Of a DNA stretch of 64,000 nt, positions 15,114-24,757 are shown piece by piece. Within the stretch, counting starts at the first letter, position 1, and the number at the start of each line of letters is the position of its first letter. This stretch comes from PALSA-270 sp963770915 (GTDB lineage: Bacteria > Acidobacteriota > Terriglobia > Terriglobales > Acidobacteriaceae): NCBI GenBank assembly GCA_963770915.1, contig CAVYRG010000001.1, forward strand, positions 2,356,001-2,420,000, read 5' to 3'. A program made the position numbers and the translations under genes. Below the pieces are notes generated by a model, which worked only from the letters and a program-made list of their open reading frames with translations, did no database searches and was not told where the DNA came from.

Positions 15114-17888
15114 CTAGGGCTGGGAGTCGCGGATGAGGACTACGTCGGAATCGACATGGCCGCGGATGAGGGCGAGTTGGCTGCCGTCAAAGGACCACGC
15201 GAAGTTGGCGATGTGTTCGGAGGGGAAGTTGGTAATGAGCCGGCCCGGTGAACCATCAAGAGGCTGCAGCCAGAGATTGTCGACGTCATGGTCGCGGACT
15301 GGATAAACCACCGCTTTGTTGTCGTTGGTGAAGCGAAGGCGTCCCGAAGGAGTTCGCTGGAACTCGATCATGGTGGAAGGCTGGCCGGAATCGAGGGGAA
15401 CGAGAGCCAGAGTTTGTTTGTGATCGCCCACATGCTGAAAAGTGGCAAAGGCAGCCAGCTTCGCGTTGGGGGAAACGTCGAAGCCGTTGGACACGGGTAA
15501 ATTGGAGACCTGGCGAGTCTCGCCACCTTCGATGGGGACGCGGATGAGCTTGGCTCCCTTGGTTTCGTCCAGGAAGTACACCCACCGGCCATCGCGGGCG
15601 CAGATGGGGTGATCGTCCAGTCGTCCGTCGGTCAAGGGCGTGACGTTTCGACCGTTGGAATCCATGCGGGCGACGATCTCCGTCTTCTTGCCGGCATGGC
15701 CAGCGAGCACGAAGGCGACATTACGGCCGTCGGCGCAGGCCGAAGGGTCAAAGTCCGCGGCGCGCTCTTCGGTGGGAATCGCGGTTCGTGCTCCGGACGC
15801 CGGGTCTAAAAGATTAAAGGCGAGATCCTGCGCGACGATCAGTTGCCCGCCGGGGGTCCAGGCGAAAGAGCCGATGGGCTCGCCGGAGGTAAGCTGCCTT
15901 GGGGAGGCAGTCGCAGCAGCGGCCGCCGGCATCAGGAAAAGATCGGCGTGCCGCTCATTCAGCACGGTCGCCAAAGTGCGACCATCCGAGGTGATGCTGA
16001 GGTCGGAATAGTTGTTAATGTCGTTGGTGACAGAACGATATTTTCCGTCGGGATAGGAAACGAAACCGATCTGGTTGCGGGTGTAGCTGGAAGCGACGTC
16101 GAGCGACAAGACCAGCAGGCCGCTGCCATCGGGCAACCAGGTGGGGCCGCTGAGGATGCCGAGCGATTTAAAGAAAAGCTTTTGCTGGCTGGTGCTGACA
16201 TCGGTAGCCGTCAGGCCGGATAGCGCGCCGCTGGGCTGAATGGCCACGCAGACGATGGTCTTTCCATCGGACGACCAGGCGACTCCGGACATGCAATCTG
16301 CGACCGGGCCGCTTACCAATACTTTTTCTCCGCCCCCATCCGGGGACTGAAGAATGAGGCGGTATTTGCCGGGTTCGGGATCGTTGTCGCGAATGAAGGC
16401 AAACTGCCGTCCGTCGGGCGCAAAGCTGATGTTGGAGTCAATGTCGGTCGCCAGCCTCTGAGGAGTTCCGCCAAGCAGGGGAGCGCGATAAAGATATGCC
16501 AGCTCACGGTTCTCACCTTCACTACGCACAAAGTAGAGGTAGTTGCCGTCCGGCGAAAAGCAGAGGCTTTGGTAATGAACCGGCGCCGGGGGGATGACCT
16601 GGGTGTCGCTGTTGGTGGGAAGATTGCGCAGCCACAAGCTCTCCAGGCCGCTGTCGCTGACCACGTTGAGGATGTATTTGCCATCGGGAGAGATAGCGGC
16701 GCGTGTAGCCTTGCCGCTTTGGGTGACTTTGCGGATGGAAATGTTTTGGAACGGCGGCATCTTGCTGCGGGTGAGGAAGGCGTAGATGCCGTAGCTGGCG
16801 GCGGCAAGCAGTCCGAGCAAGACCAGGGCGCTCATGGCGAAGCCGAGCCTGCTCTGGCGGGCGATGGCGACGACAGAAGAGCTGGGGGAGGTTTCCGCAG
16901 AGCTGCGCTCGGATAGGACGGGACCAAGCCCCGTCCCCACGCGGCTTTGGCTCACAAGATCGTCGCTCTCATCCACGCCGACGCGGGATGAGGAGGCGGC
17001 GATCGAACGCGATTTCGAGAGATCGGTGTCGCGCTTGAGCCGGCGCAAATCGCCGCGCAGGTCCGCGGCAGATTGATAGCGCAGTTCGCGATCTTTCTCC
17101 AGCGCCTTGGCGATGATTTCCTCGAACTTGGCGGGGAGGCTGGGATTGAGCTGCGACGGCGGTGCGGGATGAAGCTGCAGAATGGCGTGGAAGATAACGG
17201 CGGGAGTTTTTCCGGCGAAGGGAAGAGCGCCGGTGGCAGCCTGATAGAGGACTGCGCCGGCGGAAAACAAATCGGTACGGGCGTCGAGTTCCTCGCCGCT
17301 GGCCTGCTCGGGCGACATGTAGGCGATGGTGCCGACGGTGCTTCCGGGGCTGGTTAAGTGTGCCGGACCGGGGCCGGCGAGCGTGGCCACGGTTTCCATG
17401 GCGGGCTCGGCAAAGCGCGTGAGCTTGGCCAAGCCGAAATCGAGAACCTTGACCTGGCCTCGCGGGGTCAAAAAGATGTTGGCCGGCTTGATGTCGCGGT
17501 GGATGATGCCCTTGGCGTGGGCAGCATCGAGCGCGTCAGCGAGCTGGATGCCGACATCGAGCAGGCGGTCGACGGGCAGTGGGCCGCTGGCGAGCTTAGC
17601 GTCGAGGCTTTGCCCTTCGAGTAATTCCATCGCGATAAAAAACTGGCCGGCCTCGCGCTCGACGGCGTAGATGGTGCAGATGTTGGGATGGTTCAGAGCG
17701 GAGGCGGCGCGGGCCTCGAGCTGGAAACGCTCCATGGCCGCAGTGTCGTTGGCCATCTCGGGAGGAAGAAATTTGAGGGCGACGCGGCGCCCGAGGGTCA
17801 GATCCTGGGCTTCGTAGACCAGGCCCATGCCGCCGCTGCCAAGCGGCGCGGTGATGCGGTAATGCGAGATGGTTTGGCCAACTTGCAT
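15114..17888 (-). CDS. Transmembrane Ser/Thr protein kinase with PD40 beta-propeller sensor
   Basis: A Hanks-type kinase of 924 residues. The domain starts at residue 8 (HYRITAPLGSGGMGLVYEA, glycine loop) with the VALKFL lysine, HRDIKPAN catalytic loop near residue 128, DFGLAKL and GTIAYMSPEQ. A juxtamembrane linker leads to one membrane helix at about residues 345-370 (SALVLLGLLAAASYGIYAFL). About 550 extracytoplasmic residues with repeated SPDGKY/SPDGNY/APDGRQ/SSDGKT motifs follow, a TolB/PD40 propeller. The cytosolic kinase probably answers a periplasmic ligand or peptidoglycan signal. All key kinase residues appear present. The insertion sequences lie just downstream. Confidence 0.92.
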   Translation of the reverse strand: MQVGQTISHYRITAPLGSGGMGLVYEAQDLTLGRRVALKFLPPEMANDTAAMERFQLEARAASALNHPNICTIYAVEREAGQFFIAMELLEGQSLDAKLASGPLPVDRLLDVGIQLADALDAAHAKGIIHRDIKPANIFLTPRGQVKVLDFGLAKLTRFAEPAMETVATLAGPGPAHLTSPGSTVGTIAYMSPEQASGEELDARTDLFSAGAVLYQAATGALPFAGKTPAVIFHAILQLHPAPPSQLNPSLPAKFEEIIAKALEKDRELRYQSAADLRGDLRRLKRDTDLSKSRSIAASSSRVGVDESDDLVSQSRVGTGLGPVLSERSSAETSPSSSVVAIARQSRLGFAMSALVLLGLLAAASYGIYAFLTRSKMPPFQNISIRKVTQSGKATRAAISPDGKYILNVVSDSGLESLWLRNLPTNSDTQVIPPAPVHYQSLCFSPDGNYLYFVRSEGENRELAYLYRAPLLGGTPQRLATDIDSNISFAPDGRQFAFIRDNDPEPGKYRLILQSPDGGGEKVLVSGPVADCMSGVAWSSDGKTIVCVAIQPSGALSGLTATDVSTSQQKLFFKSLGILSGPTWLPDGSGLLVLSLDVASSYTRNQIGFVSYPDGKYRSVTNDINNYSDLSITSDGRTLATVLNERHADLFLMPAAAAATASPRQLTSGEPIGSFAWTPGGQLIVAQDLAFNLLDPASGARTAIPTEERAADFDPSACADGRNVAFVLAGHAGKKTEIVARMDSNGRNVTPLTDGRLDDHPICARDGRWVYFLDETKGAKLIRVPIEGGETRQVSNLPVSNGFDVSPNAKLAAFATFQHVGDHKQTLALVPLDSGQPSTMIEFQRTPSGRLRFTNDNKAVVYPVRDHDVDNLWLQPLDGSPGRLITNFPSEHIANFAWSFDGSQLALIRGHVDSDVVLIRDSQP

Positions 17889-18117
17889 GCCAGCACGGCC
17901 AGCCGCGCGACCGCGTGAAGCGATGCGGAGAGTCAGATGCGGCGCAAGACCATCATCTTAGGGTGCGAGGCAGGGGCAGTCAAACTGGGAACGAGAACCG
18001 CCGGCTCTCCTGCTTAACTGGCGATACAATCTGTTGCGGCGTATTGGGCCAATGGGATGACAATTCGCCGGGAACACGCTCGCTGGTCCACTCGACTATC
18101 AATGCCAGGGGGCCTTT

Positions 18118-19077
18118 ATGACAGACTTTCTTACTCGACGATCTCTGCTCAAGAATGGCGCGTCCCTGCTTGCGGCCTCGGCGCTGGCTGAGGCCTTCCC
18201 CAAGGCAAGCACAAGGGAGGGAAAAGCCATGCGTCTTGGCGGGCCCATCTTTATCGACTCCGATGATCCCGGCGCGCTTGCCCGTGAGCATCGCCGCCTC
18301 GGCTACCGCGCCGCCTATGTCCCAAAGGTGGAACTCCATGACAAGGACCGTATCAAGGCAATCATCAAGGAATTCGCTGCGCAGGATGTCCTCATCGCCG
18401 AAGTCGGAGCCTGGGTGAACATGCTCGATCCCGACGCGGAGAAGCGCCGCAAGAATCTGGACTATGTGCAGCAGCGTCTTGCCCTCGCCGAAGAAGTCGG
18501 TGCGCGCTGTTGCGTCGATATTGCGGGCTCCTGCGATCCAAAAATTTGGTATGCGCCGAATCCTAAGAATTTCAGTCGGCAATTCATCGACGGGACGGTT
18601 GAGAATTGCCGCAGGTTGATCGACGCGGTCAAGCCCAAGCGCACGAAATTCTCCATCGAGATGATGCCGTACAACTTCCCCACTGGTCCGGACGAATACG
18701 TAAAGTTGTTAAAGGCGGTCGATCGGAAAGCGTTCGCGGTCCACCTCGACGTGTGCAACGTGATCAACAGTCCCTGGCGTATGTACAACAATGGCGCTGT
18801 GATCCGCGAGTGCTTTCAAAAGTTAGGGCCCTGGATCGCATCCTGCCACGGGAAGGATTTGGCCTGGGAAGACTCCTACCAAATCTGCTTCCGTGAAGTG
18901 ATTCCTGGCCACGGTCATATGGACTACCAAACGTATCTAGCCGAGATTACTGATCTTCCCACCGAAGTGCCCCTGATGCTGGAACACCTGAAAAGCGCGG
19001 AAGAGTACGACGAGGCGCGAGAGTATGTCGCAGCCGTGGCAGGAAACCTTGGAGTCTCATTGGGCGCCGGGGTATGA
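18118..19077 (+). CDS. Tat-exported sugar phosphate isomerase/epimerase-like TIM-barrel protein
   Basis: A 319-residue protein with a twin-arginine leader (TRRSLLKNGASLLAASALA). The mature part is an AP_endonuc_2 (xylose isomerase-like) barrel, with metal-site candidates IEMMPYNFP (Glu), HLDVCNV (His/Asp), CHGKDL (His/Asp) and MLEHL (Glu). Such proteins isomerise or epimerise sugars or act in inositol-type catabolism; the substrate is unknown. It stands between a kinase on the opposite strand and convergent VKOR. The ATG at 18118 is preceded by AGGGGGCC. Confidence 0.85.
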   Translation: MTDFLTRRSLLKNGASLLAASALAEAFPKASTREGKAMRLGGPIFIDSDDPGALAREHRRLGYRAAYVPKVELHDKDRIKAIIKEFAAQDVLIAEVGAWVNMLDPDAEKRRKNLDYVQQRLALAEEVGARCCVDIAGSCDPKIWYAPNPKNFSRQFIDGTVENCRRLIDAVKPKRTKFSIEMMPYNFPTGPDEYVKLLKAVDRKAFAVHLDVCNVINSPWRMYNNGAVIRECFQKLGPWIASCHGKDLAWEDSYQICFREVIPGHGHMDYQTYLAEITDLPTEVPLMLEHLKSAEEYDEAREYVAAVAGNLGVSLGAGV

Positions 19078-19267
19078 ACGAGCGGTTCCCTTTCGTTGCA
19101 AAGACGCGAAGGAATTCCGGTCCGAAAAAGAGGATCTCGCGCCGCCTGGGAGAGAGAGTCAGGCGGCGGAGATCCCTCGCAGTAGTAGAGGTCTTGCGTA
19201 CAAAGGGATGAAACCCGGCGGAACGGCGGTTCGGGTAAAGAGTCGGTCAACGCAGCGTAAAGATTTG

Positions 19268-19684
19268 TCAGGAAGTGGCTGCCCGGGGGCCGTGCATCGC
19301 CCCGGCAATGACAGAAGAGAGGGTCAGCAGGCTTATGAGAAAAATGGTGCACAGGGAAATGACGCAGTAGATGCACCAGACGCCGAGGATGTCTCTTTCG
19401 ATGTGCGCCAGGTAGAGCGAGAAAGCAAGGGCCACGACGCAGGCCACCAGCATGAGGCGATAGGAGCGGCGCAGCGCGAGCGCGCCGAGCAGCGAATAGC
19501 CCACGATTCCGATATCGGCTACCGGCACGCCGAACACCACAGCGTAGGGGCTGTGGTTGACGATGCCGCAATCCCAGCGGTCGTTGATGCTGCAGGGTGA
19601 GGCATCAGTCCGGTAATGTTCGCGCAATGCGAGGGACGAGGCGGCAATTCCAACGGCGGCCAGCAGGAGAAGTACGTATCTCAT
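19268..19684 (-). CDS. Vitamin K epoxide reductase (VKOR) family membrane protein
   Basis: A 138-residue protein with four predicted membrane helices. VKOR signatures are the loop pair CSINDRWDC and the active-site CxxC as WCIYC in the last third. Bacterial VKOR reoxidises periplasmic thiol oxidases using quinone, a DsbB-like role. No thioredoxin domain is fused to it here. It starts 21 bp after the SCO gene stop with AAGGA about 9 bases before the ATG, so it is probably co-transcribed. Its redox partner might be the SCO protein; that is inference. Confidence 0.88.
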   Translation of the reverse strand: MRYVLLLLAAVGIAASSLALREHYRTDASPCSINDRWDCGIVNHSPYAVVFGVPVADIGIVGYSLLGALALRRSYRLMLVACVVALAFSLYLAHIERDILGVWCIYCVISLCTIFLISLLTLSSVIAGAMHGPRAATS

Positions 19685-19705
19685 CGGAGCATTCCTTGGT
19701 TTGAA

Positions 19706-20632
19706 TTATCCGGCGGCATGGAAGGCGTCGCTGGCATCCTTGATCAGGTCGGCGGGCAGCCAGTCGGTGCCATGGTACCACTTTAAGATGCGGCCGTCGG
19801 GGCCGATGACGGTGGTGCTGAGCGAATGGGTGATCAGGCCGCCGTCCTGCTGGTAAGTGACGCCGAAGAACTGAGCGACCTTGGGCAGTTCGGCGGCGCT
19901 GGGTACGGCGAATTCCCAGTGGTGGAAGAGCGCGGGTTGCTTGGTCCCCGCGCTGGAGAGGCCATAGGCGCGGAGGACCTTGGGCGTGTCGTGGGCCGGG
20001 TCGAAGCTGATGGTGAGCAAGTGCGTTTTGCCGTCGAGCGCCGGATCGGCGGCCAGCTTGCGGTTGATCTCGGCAAACTCGCTGCTCACGCGCGGGCAGT
20101 AATCGGGAAACGGGCAGCGGGTGTAGATGAACGTGAGCAGGAGCGCCTGGCCGCGATATTGCTTGAGGAAGATCCGCTTGCCGCTTTGGTTGGTGAATTC
20201 GAAATTGGGTACGGCGTCGCCGGGCGAAGGAATGTGCATCATGGCAGCCGGTTTCGGGGGCGGCGCGGTGGGATGCTGGGTTACCTTCACATTTTCCAGC
20301 CAGTATTTGTCGCCATCGAGAACCACGTCGGCCTCAATGGTATCGCCGACCGCAATCTGGTCGAGCTGGCTGACGGGCTTGATGTCGTAGGGCATGGTCA
20401 TGGCGTCCATGAAGCCGGGGATAGCGTCGGCGTCCACGTTGGCGCTGCCGGATTGTTTGTCAATGGAGACCACTTTGCCCTTCAGGTGATAGCGCTTAGC
20501 GGACGAGGAAGCATTGTCCGTGGTCACGGTCGGTGCGGATTTGTTGCAGGAAACGGCGGAAAGAAAGAGCACGAGGCAGACGAAAGCCAAAGCAGTCCGC
20601 GTAGTTAAACGTCTCATCGAAATCATTGTCAT
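19706..20632 (-). CDS. SCO1/SenC lipoprotein fused to a CusF-like copper-binding domain
   Basis: A 308-residue protein. A lipobox (LSAVSC) near residue 29 predicts membrane anchoring. Residues about 45-120 resemble a CusF/CopZ-type copper domain (GKVVSIDKQ, DAMTMPYDI with Met ligands). Residues about 135-305 form a SCO thioredoxin fold with copper-site candidates TRCPFPDYC (a CX5C spacing where classical SCO has CX3C) and the His of ITHSLSTT. It would bind copper and metallate a cuproenzyme or reduce its Cys ligands. A GGAGGGGAG run gives the ATG at 20626 or 20632. It lies between a TonB receptor and VKOR. Confidence 0.9.
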   Translation of the reverse strand: MTMISMRRLTTRTALAFVCLVLFLSAVSCNKSAPTVTTDNASSSAKRYHLKGKVVSIDKQSGSANVDADAIPGFMDAMTMPYDIKPVSQLDQIAVGDTIEADVVLDGDKYWLENVKVTQHPTAPPPKPAAMMHIPSPGDAVPNFEFTNQSGKRIFLKQYRGQALLLTFIYTRCPFPDYCPRVSSEFAEINRKLAADPALDGKTHLLTISFDPAHDTPKVLRAYGLSSAGTKQPALFHHWEFAVPSAAELPKVAQFFGVTYQQDGGLITHSLSTTVIGPDGRILKWYHGTDWLPADLIKDASDAFHAAG

Positions 20633-20730
20633 CTCCCCTCCATTCTATCGAATCGTGATGGCGTGGAAGAGCGGGTCTTTCAGGCCCGTGCTTCCACGGC
20701 GGTCGACGGCTAGTCTTTTACCCAGCCTCG

Positions 20731-23055
20731 TCAGTAGTGAAAGCGGTAGCGCAGCTCAACGAAAATTTCTCGCGGATTGTTCCAGTGAAAGCCTCCGAAG
20801 GTCACGCTGTTGTCGAGTTCGACGCGGCGGTTGGCGACGTTCAACGCAGTCAGCGAGGCCGAGACGCGCTCGCCAAAATCTTTGCCTAGAGTCAGATCGA
20901 AGGTTGTGTGTCCGGGCAAATAATCGCCGGGGTAGGGCTGGTCCGGGAAGCCATTGGCGAAGCCCGAGCCGTAATAGACGTTGGTGGAGGCGTAGCTGCG
21001 CCAGGGCAGATTGACGAAGCCGCCGACGTTGAGCGTGTTGCGCTGATCGTGGTCGAGCGGCGAGAGGCCTTCCGGCAAGGAGAAGTCCGTCAAGCCGCCG
21101 GTGATGGCGCCGCCGCCCTCGGCGATCTGGTTGGAATAGGCGAGATGAATTTGTACGCGGTGGGCCAGGCGCGGCGAACGTAGCGTAGTTTCCCAGCCGC
21201 GGATGAGCGCTTGTCCGATGGTGAGCGGGAAGAAGAGATTCGATTCGCCGATGGTATCGTGATCGAAAAAGTTGACCACGTTCGTCTGGAAATTGTCGGC
21301 ATCGAAAGTCCATCCGTGGAAGGGGATGGTCACGCCGAACTGATGCTCTTCGTCGCGCTCGCCGTGCAGCGGGATAAATCCCAAATCGTTCACACCGGCA
21401 AATTGCAGCAGCGGGCCGGAGGCGGTAATCAGCGGCGGAGCCTGATAGTAATGCCCATAGAAAGCGCGGAAGGTCCAGTTGAGATGAGGCACGGTGAGAG
21501 CCGCGCCGAAGCGGGGGCTGATGGCGGTTTCCGTGATGCCGCCGGAGAAACGAGTTGGCCGAATGCCGGCTTCCAGCGTGAGCCAGGGCGCGACCTGGAA
21601 TTTGTCGTCAACGAAGAATGCCACCAGGCTGCCAGCGGGGCGCTCGACCACCGGAGGATCGACATTCTGGCAAATACCATCCGGGTTGGTGGCGGTGACG
21701 CAGGCATCCTGCATTTGAGGATTGAACGTCGCGCCAAAAAGCTGATTGTCCTGCTGGTAAAAGCTGTACACGCCGGCTTGCAGGTTGTTGCGGGCGAAGT
21801 TGGCGCTGAAACTCGCCTGGCCGCCGGCATAGGTTGAGCCGCGATGCTCGGTGGTGGCCACGGGAGTGTCCGTCAGCGGACTGTCATAGTCGGCGCGGTT
21901 GTAGTGGTAGAAGGGCGAGATCGTGAACATGACCTTGGAATTGAAGGTGTGTACCCAGGAAAAATTCACGATCGCGTCGGATTCGCGGTCGCTGTCACGC
22001 AGCCCGATGCTGGGATATTGCGCCATGAAATCATTGGCCGCGATATCCCCGTTTTCAATGTCGTCGGGGTTGGGGTCGTAGGGGATTTGGTAGAAGTCAC
22101 TGCGCAGCGAAGTGAACAGGCGAAGCTGGTTTGAGGGATCGACATTGAAAATGAGCGACCCAAAGCCGCCATAGCCGTTCTCCGCGTCGTGTACGACCTG
22201 CGGCACGGGAGTCTGGATGCCGAGATTGCTGCGGTTGCCGTTCACGCTGGCGTAGTAGGCAAAGCGCTCGGTGTGGCTGCCGAAGTTGAGTTCGTCGTTG
22301 GTCTGGTAGAAATTTCCGAAGCTGGTGACCAGCTCCGCCTCGTTGTTTCGCTCGAAGCCGGTGCGGGGAACGATGTTGAACACGCCGTAAGTCCGGTCGC
22401 CCAGCGCAGCGCCGTAGCTGCCGCGATCGACTTCCATGTAGTCGATGTCCTTAGGGTCGAATTGCGGGCCGAGGTTCGAGGCGATGTTGGTATTGGGCAC
22501 GGGAACGCCATCGATCAGCCAACTGGTTTGGTGGCCGCCGCGAATGTGGAGTTGGTCGTGGGTGAAGTAAGCGCCCGGAACGTAGTCGGTGATCATAGCC
22601 AGACTGTTGCTGCGGTCCGCGCCGGGAGTGCGTTCGATGGTGGCACGGCTGACGAGGGTAGTGGGTGTTGCCGAATCGACCGGCGCAACTTCTTCCGGTG
22701 CTCCGGAGACGTTTACAGTTTCGTGGGCTCCTGCCAGGCTCAGCGGAATATGCAGCACCGGCTCGGTGGCAGCATCCACCACCACGCTCTGCGCCGCCTG
22801 ATTGAATCCCGGGCTGGCGACCGTCACGGTGTATTCGCCGATGGGGACCGCGTTGAACTGAAATTCTCCGTTGGCGTCAGAGTCGGCGCTCTTCGCCCAA
22901 TCCGACGCCTTCGCCTTCAGCATGACCATAGCACCTTGGATGGGGCGGTGCTGCGGGTCGTGAACGACGCCGCGAATCGAGCCAAAAACGCCGGCATACG
23001 CAGTGGCGGCCAGCAGGAGCAGACTGCCAAGAAATAAGACGCGAATGAGACGCAT
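20731..23055 (-). CDS. TonB-dependent outer-membrane receptor with carboxypeptidase-regulatory domain
   Basis: A 774-residue protein. A signal peptide ends at TAYA, followed by a CarboxypepD_reg-like domain (RGVVHDPQHRPIQGAMVML to about residue 110), a plug domain at about 130-250 (VPGAYFTHDQLHIRGGHQ, LIDGVPVPNTN) and a beta-barrel ending in aromatic ELRYRFHY. Size and order fit a TonB receptor. The substrate is not readable; the SCO/CusF and Cys-rich neighbours suggest copper, as for OprC-type receptors. GGAGG lies 4-5 bases before the ATG. About 100 bp separate its stop from the SCO start. Confidence 0.9.
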   Translation of the reverse strand: MRLIRVLFLGSLLLLAATAYAGVFGSIRGVVHDPQHRPIQGAMVMLKAKASDWAKSADSDANGEFQFNAVPIGEYTVTVASPGFNQAAQSVVVDAATEPVLHIPLSLAGAHETVNVSGAPEEVAPVDSATPTTLVSRATIERTPGADRSNSLAMITDYVPGAYFTHDQLHIRGGHQTSWLIDGVPVPNTNIASNLGPQFDPKDIDYMEVDRGSYGAALGDRTYGVFNIVPRTGFERNNEAELVTSFGNFYQTNDELNFGSHTERFAYYASVNGNRSNLGIQTPVPQVVHDAENGYGGFGSLIFNVDPSNQLRLFTSLRSDFYQIPYDPNPDDIENGDIAANDFMAQYPSIGLRDSDRESDAIVNFSWVHTFNSKVMFTISPFYHYNRADYDSPLTDTPVATTEHRGSTYAGGQASFSANFARNNLQAGVYSFYQQDNQLFGATFNPQMQDACVTATNPDGICQNVDPPVVERPAGSLVAFFVDDKFQVAPWLTLEAGIRPTRFSGGITETAISPRFGAALTVPHLNWTFRAFYGHYYQAPPLITASGPLLQFAGVNDLGFIPLHGERDEEHQFGVTIPFHGWTFDADNFQTNVVNFFDHDTIGESNLFFPLTIGQALIRGWETTLRSPRLAHRVQIHLAYSNQIAEGGGAITGGLTDFSLPEGLSPLDHDQRNTLNVGGFVNLPWRSYASTNVYYGSGFANGFPDQPYPGDYLPGHTTFDLTLGKDFGERVSASLTALNVANRRVELDNSVTFGGFHWNNPREIFVELRYRFHY

Positions 23056-23183
23056 GAGTCCTCCGAACGCAATGAACGAACAACTGTAATGAGGGAAAGC
23101 CGCTTCACGGGACTCGGCGCAAGAGCAGTCGCGCTTATGCGCAAAGCCGACGGAAGCCAGATTTCACAGCCTTGATGAAGCGA

Positions 23184-23549
23184 TCAGGCGATGGAGGACT
23201 GCGGCGGGCCGCGGACGGAACGGGAAGCGTCCCATTGCAAGCTGAAGGCTTGCAGCCGCGAATCAAGTGGCAGGAGTGAAGCGGGGCTTGAGACTGCGCC
23301 GGTGGCCGGCAACGCTATTTCAGCCCAAACCGAAACGGTGACGGAGCAGCGGCAGTTCTGCCCGCAGTGGTCGGAGGAGTCGAAGGCGGGCCTCGGGTCT
23401 GTGGAAGGACGCATGCACATCGCACCGCGCCGGCAACAATTTCGCGCGCAGCATGCCATTGGCGGCGCGGCAGTGGCCGCCATAGCCACGGGAACAAAAA
23501 TGCTCACCAGGGCCAGCACCAACAATACTCTGGCAGTCAGACGATGCAC
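23184..23549 (-). CDS. Secreted cysteine-rich small protein, putative metal binder
   Basis: A 121-residue product with a GTG start. A signal peptide (RVLLVLALVSIFVPVAMAA) is followed by a cluster of eight cysteines (ACCARNCCRRGAMCM, then HCGQNCRC) with nearby Met and His residues. The C-terminal half has no recognisable motif. I do not recognise a family. The cluster and its place first in the TonB-receptor/SCO/VKOR set suggest copper binding, a disulfide-rich fold, or both. Confidence 0.6.
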   Translation of the reverse strand: MHRLTARVLLVLALVSIFVPVAMAATAAPPMACCARNCCRRGAMCMRPSTDPRPAFDSSDHCGQNCRCSVTVSVWAEIALPATGAVSSPASLLPLDSRLQAFSLQWDASRSVRGPPQSSIA

Positions 23550-23698
23550 TTGTAGCCTTTTTCGAAGCCTTCCTCAACGGCCAGCGGAGGCCGCAAACCA
23601 ATTGGGTAAAGGATAGAGGAGAGTGAGCCAGAGGGCAAGAGACGGGGCAAAAGGGCGAAAATCCGCGAGCGCGAAGAACAGAGAAACGCGGCAGGAAA

Positions 23699-24514
23699 CT
23701 ACAAGACGATTTCCATCCCCTCCGACGCGGCACGCACGCGGGGATAATAGTTGCTGGCTTCCTTCACCACTCGGTCGAGGCAGGCATCATCGTGGGAGGG
23801 ATCGTGGTGAAAGAGCACCAACTCCTTGGCCCCACTTTCCATCACCACGTTGACCGCCTCGCGCCAATGGCTGTGTCCCCAGCCTTTGCGGCGGGCCGCG
23901 TATTCTTCAGGCAGGTACTGCGCGTCGTACACGAGCACGTCTGCGCCCGCGGCCAAATGGCGGAGATTCTGGTCGAACTCGGAATCGCCGGGCTCATTGT
24001 CGGTGGCGTAGACAAAAACTCCATCCTTGGTTTCGAGGCGAAACCCCATGCAGCCTTGCGGATGATTGAGCCAGATGGTTTGCACCATGATGTCGTCCAG
24101 CGACAAGCGGCCTTCTTCGATTTCGTAGAAATCGCGCTGCGCCGTCATTTGGGCAAGGTCCACCGGGAAGAACGGCGCAGCCATCTGGTCTTCCATGACT
24201 CGCTTCAAGGGCCGCGTCCGGTTGGAGCAATGAAATACGAACCGGTTGGACGACTCAAAGAGGGGCTGAAAGAAGGGAAAACCCTGGATGTGATCCCAGT
24301 GAAAATGAGAGACGAAGACGTGCGCGAACATGCCGCGCCCGGCGAACTCCTGGTTAAGCTGACGGCCCAGGGCCCGGAAACCGGTGCCGCAGTCGAAAAT
24401 GTAAATCCCGTTGCCGAGGCGCACTTCTACACAAGAGGTGTTGCCTCCGTAGCGCATGTTTTCCGGGTGAGGAGTCGGGGCGGACCCGCGTACTCCCCAG
24501 AACTTAATACGCAT
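23699..24514 (-). CDS. MBL-fold metallo-hydrolase
   Basis: The start at 24514 is preferred: GAGGG lies 5-6 bases upstream and the product begins at the conserved MRIKFWGVRGSAPTP. The 271-residue protein has the metal motif SHFHWDHIQGFPFF (HxHxDH), a later Asp (YATDNEPG) and a C-terminal His (LFHHDPSHDD). This GVRGS class of beta-lactamase-fold enzymes includes cyclic-nucleotide phosphodiesterase-like and RNase Z-like proteins; the substrate is not assignable. It is divergent from trpE. Confidence 0.9.
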   Translation of the reverse strand: MRIKFWGVRGSAPTPHPENMRYGGNTSCVEVRLGNGIYIFDCGTGFRALGRQLNQEFAGRGMFAHVFVSHFHWDHIQGFPFFQPLFESSNRFVFHCSNRTRPLKRVMEDQMAAPFFPVDLAQMTAQRDFYEIEEGRLSLDDIMVQTIWLNHPQGCMGFRLETKDGVFVYATDNEPGDSEFDQNLRHLAAGADVLVYDAQYLPEEYAARRKGWGHSHWREAVNVVMESGAKELVLFHHDPSHDDACLDRVVKEASNYYPRVRAASEGMEIVL

Positions 24515-24757
24515 AGGCCCTCGGAGCCGGTATTTGCAGGATAATCCCACATCTTCCACCGGGTTTGGCCAATCCGTCAATTCAAAGGTTGGTTACCGGG
24601 ACGGAGTAGGGCCCAGAGAGGCCTAAGTCCGGAAGCGATTCTGGGCCGGAAAAAAGCGGTTCGGCTAAGTTCTCCCCTATAATGAAAAACCCGCCGGGTC
24701 GCTCGAAATGAGCTGGGCGCGAGAAATTCGCCGCCGCAAAATCTGGCGTTCGCCAAT

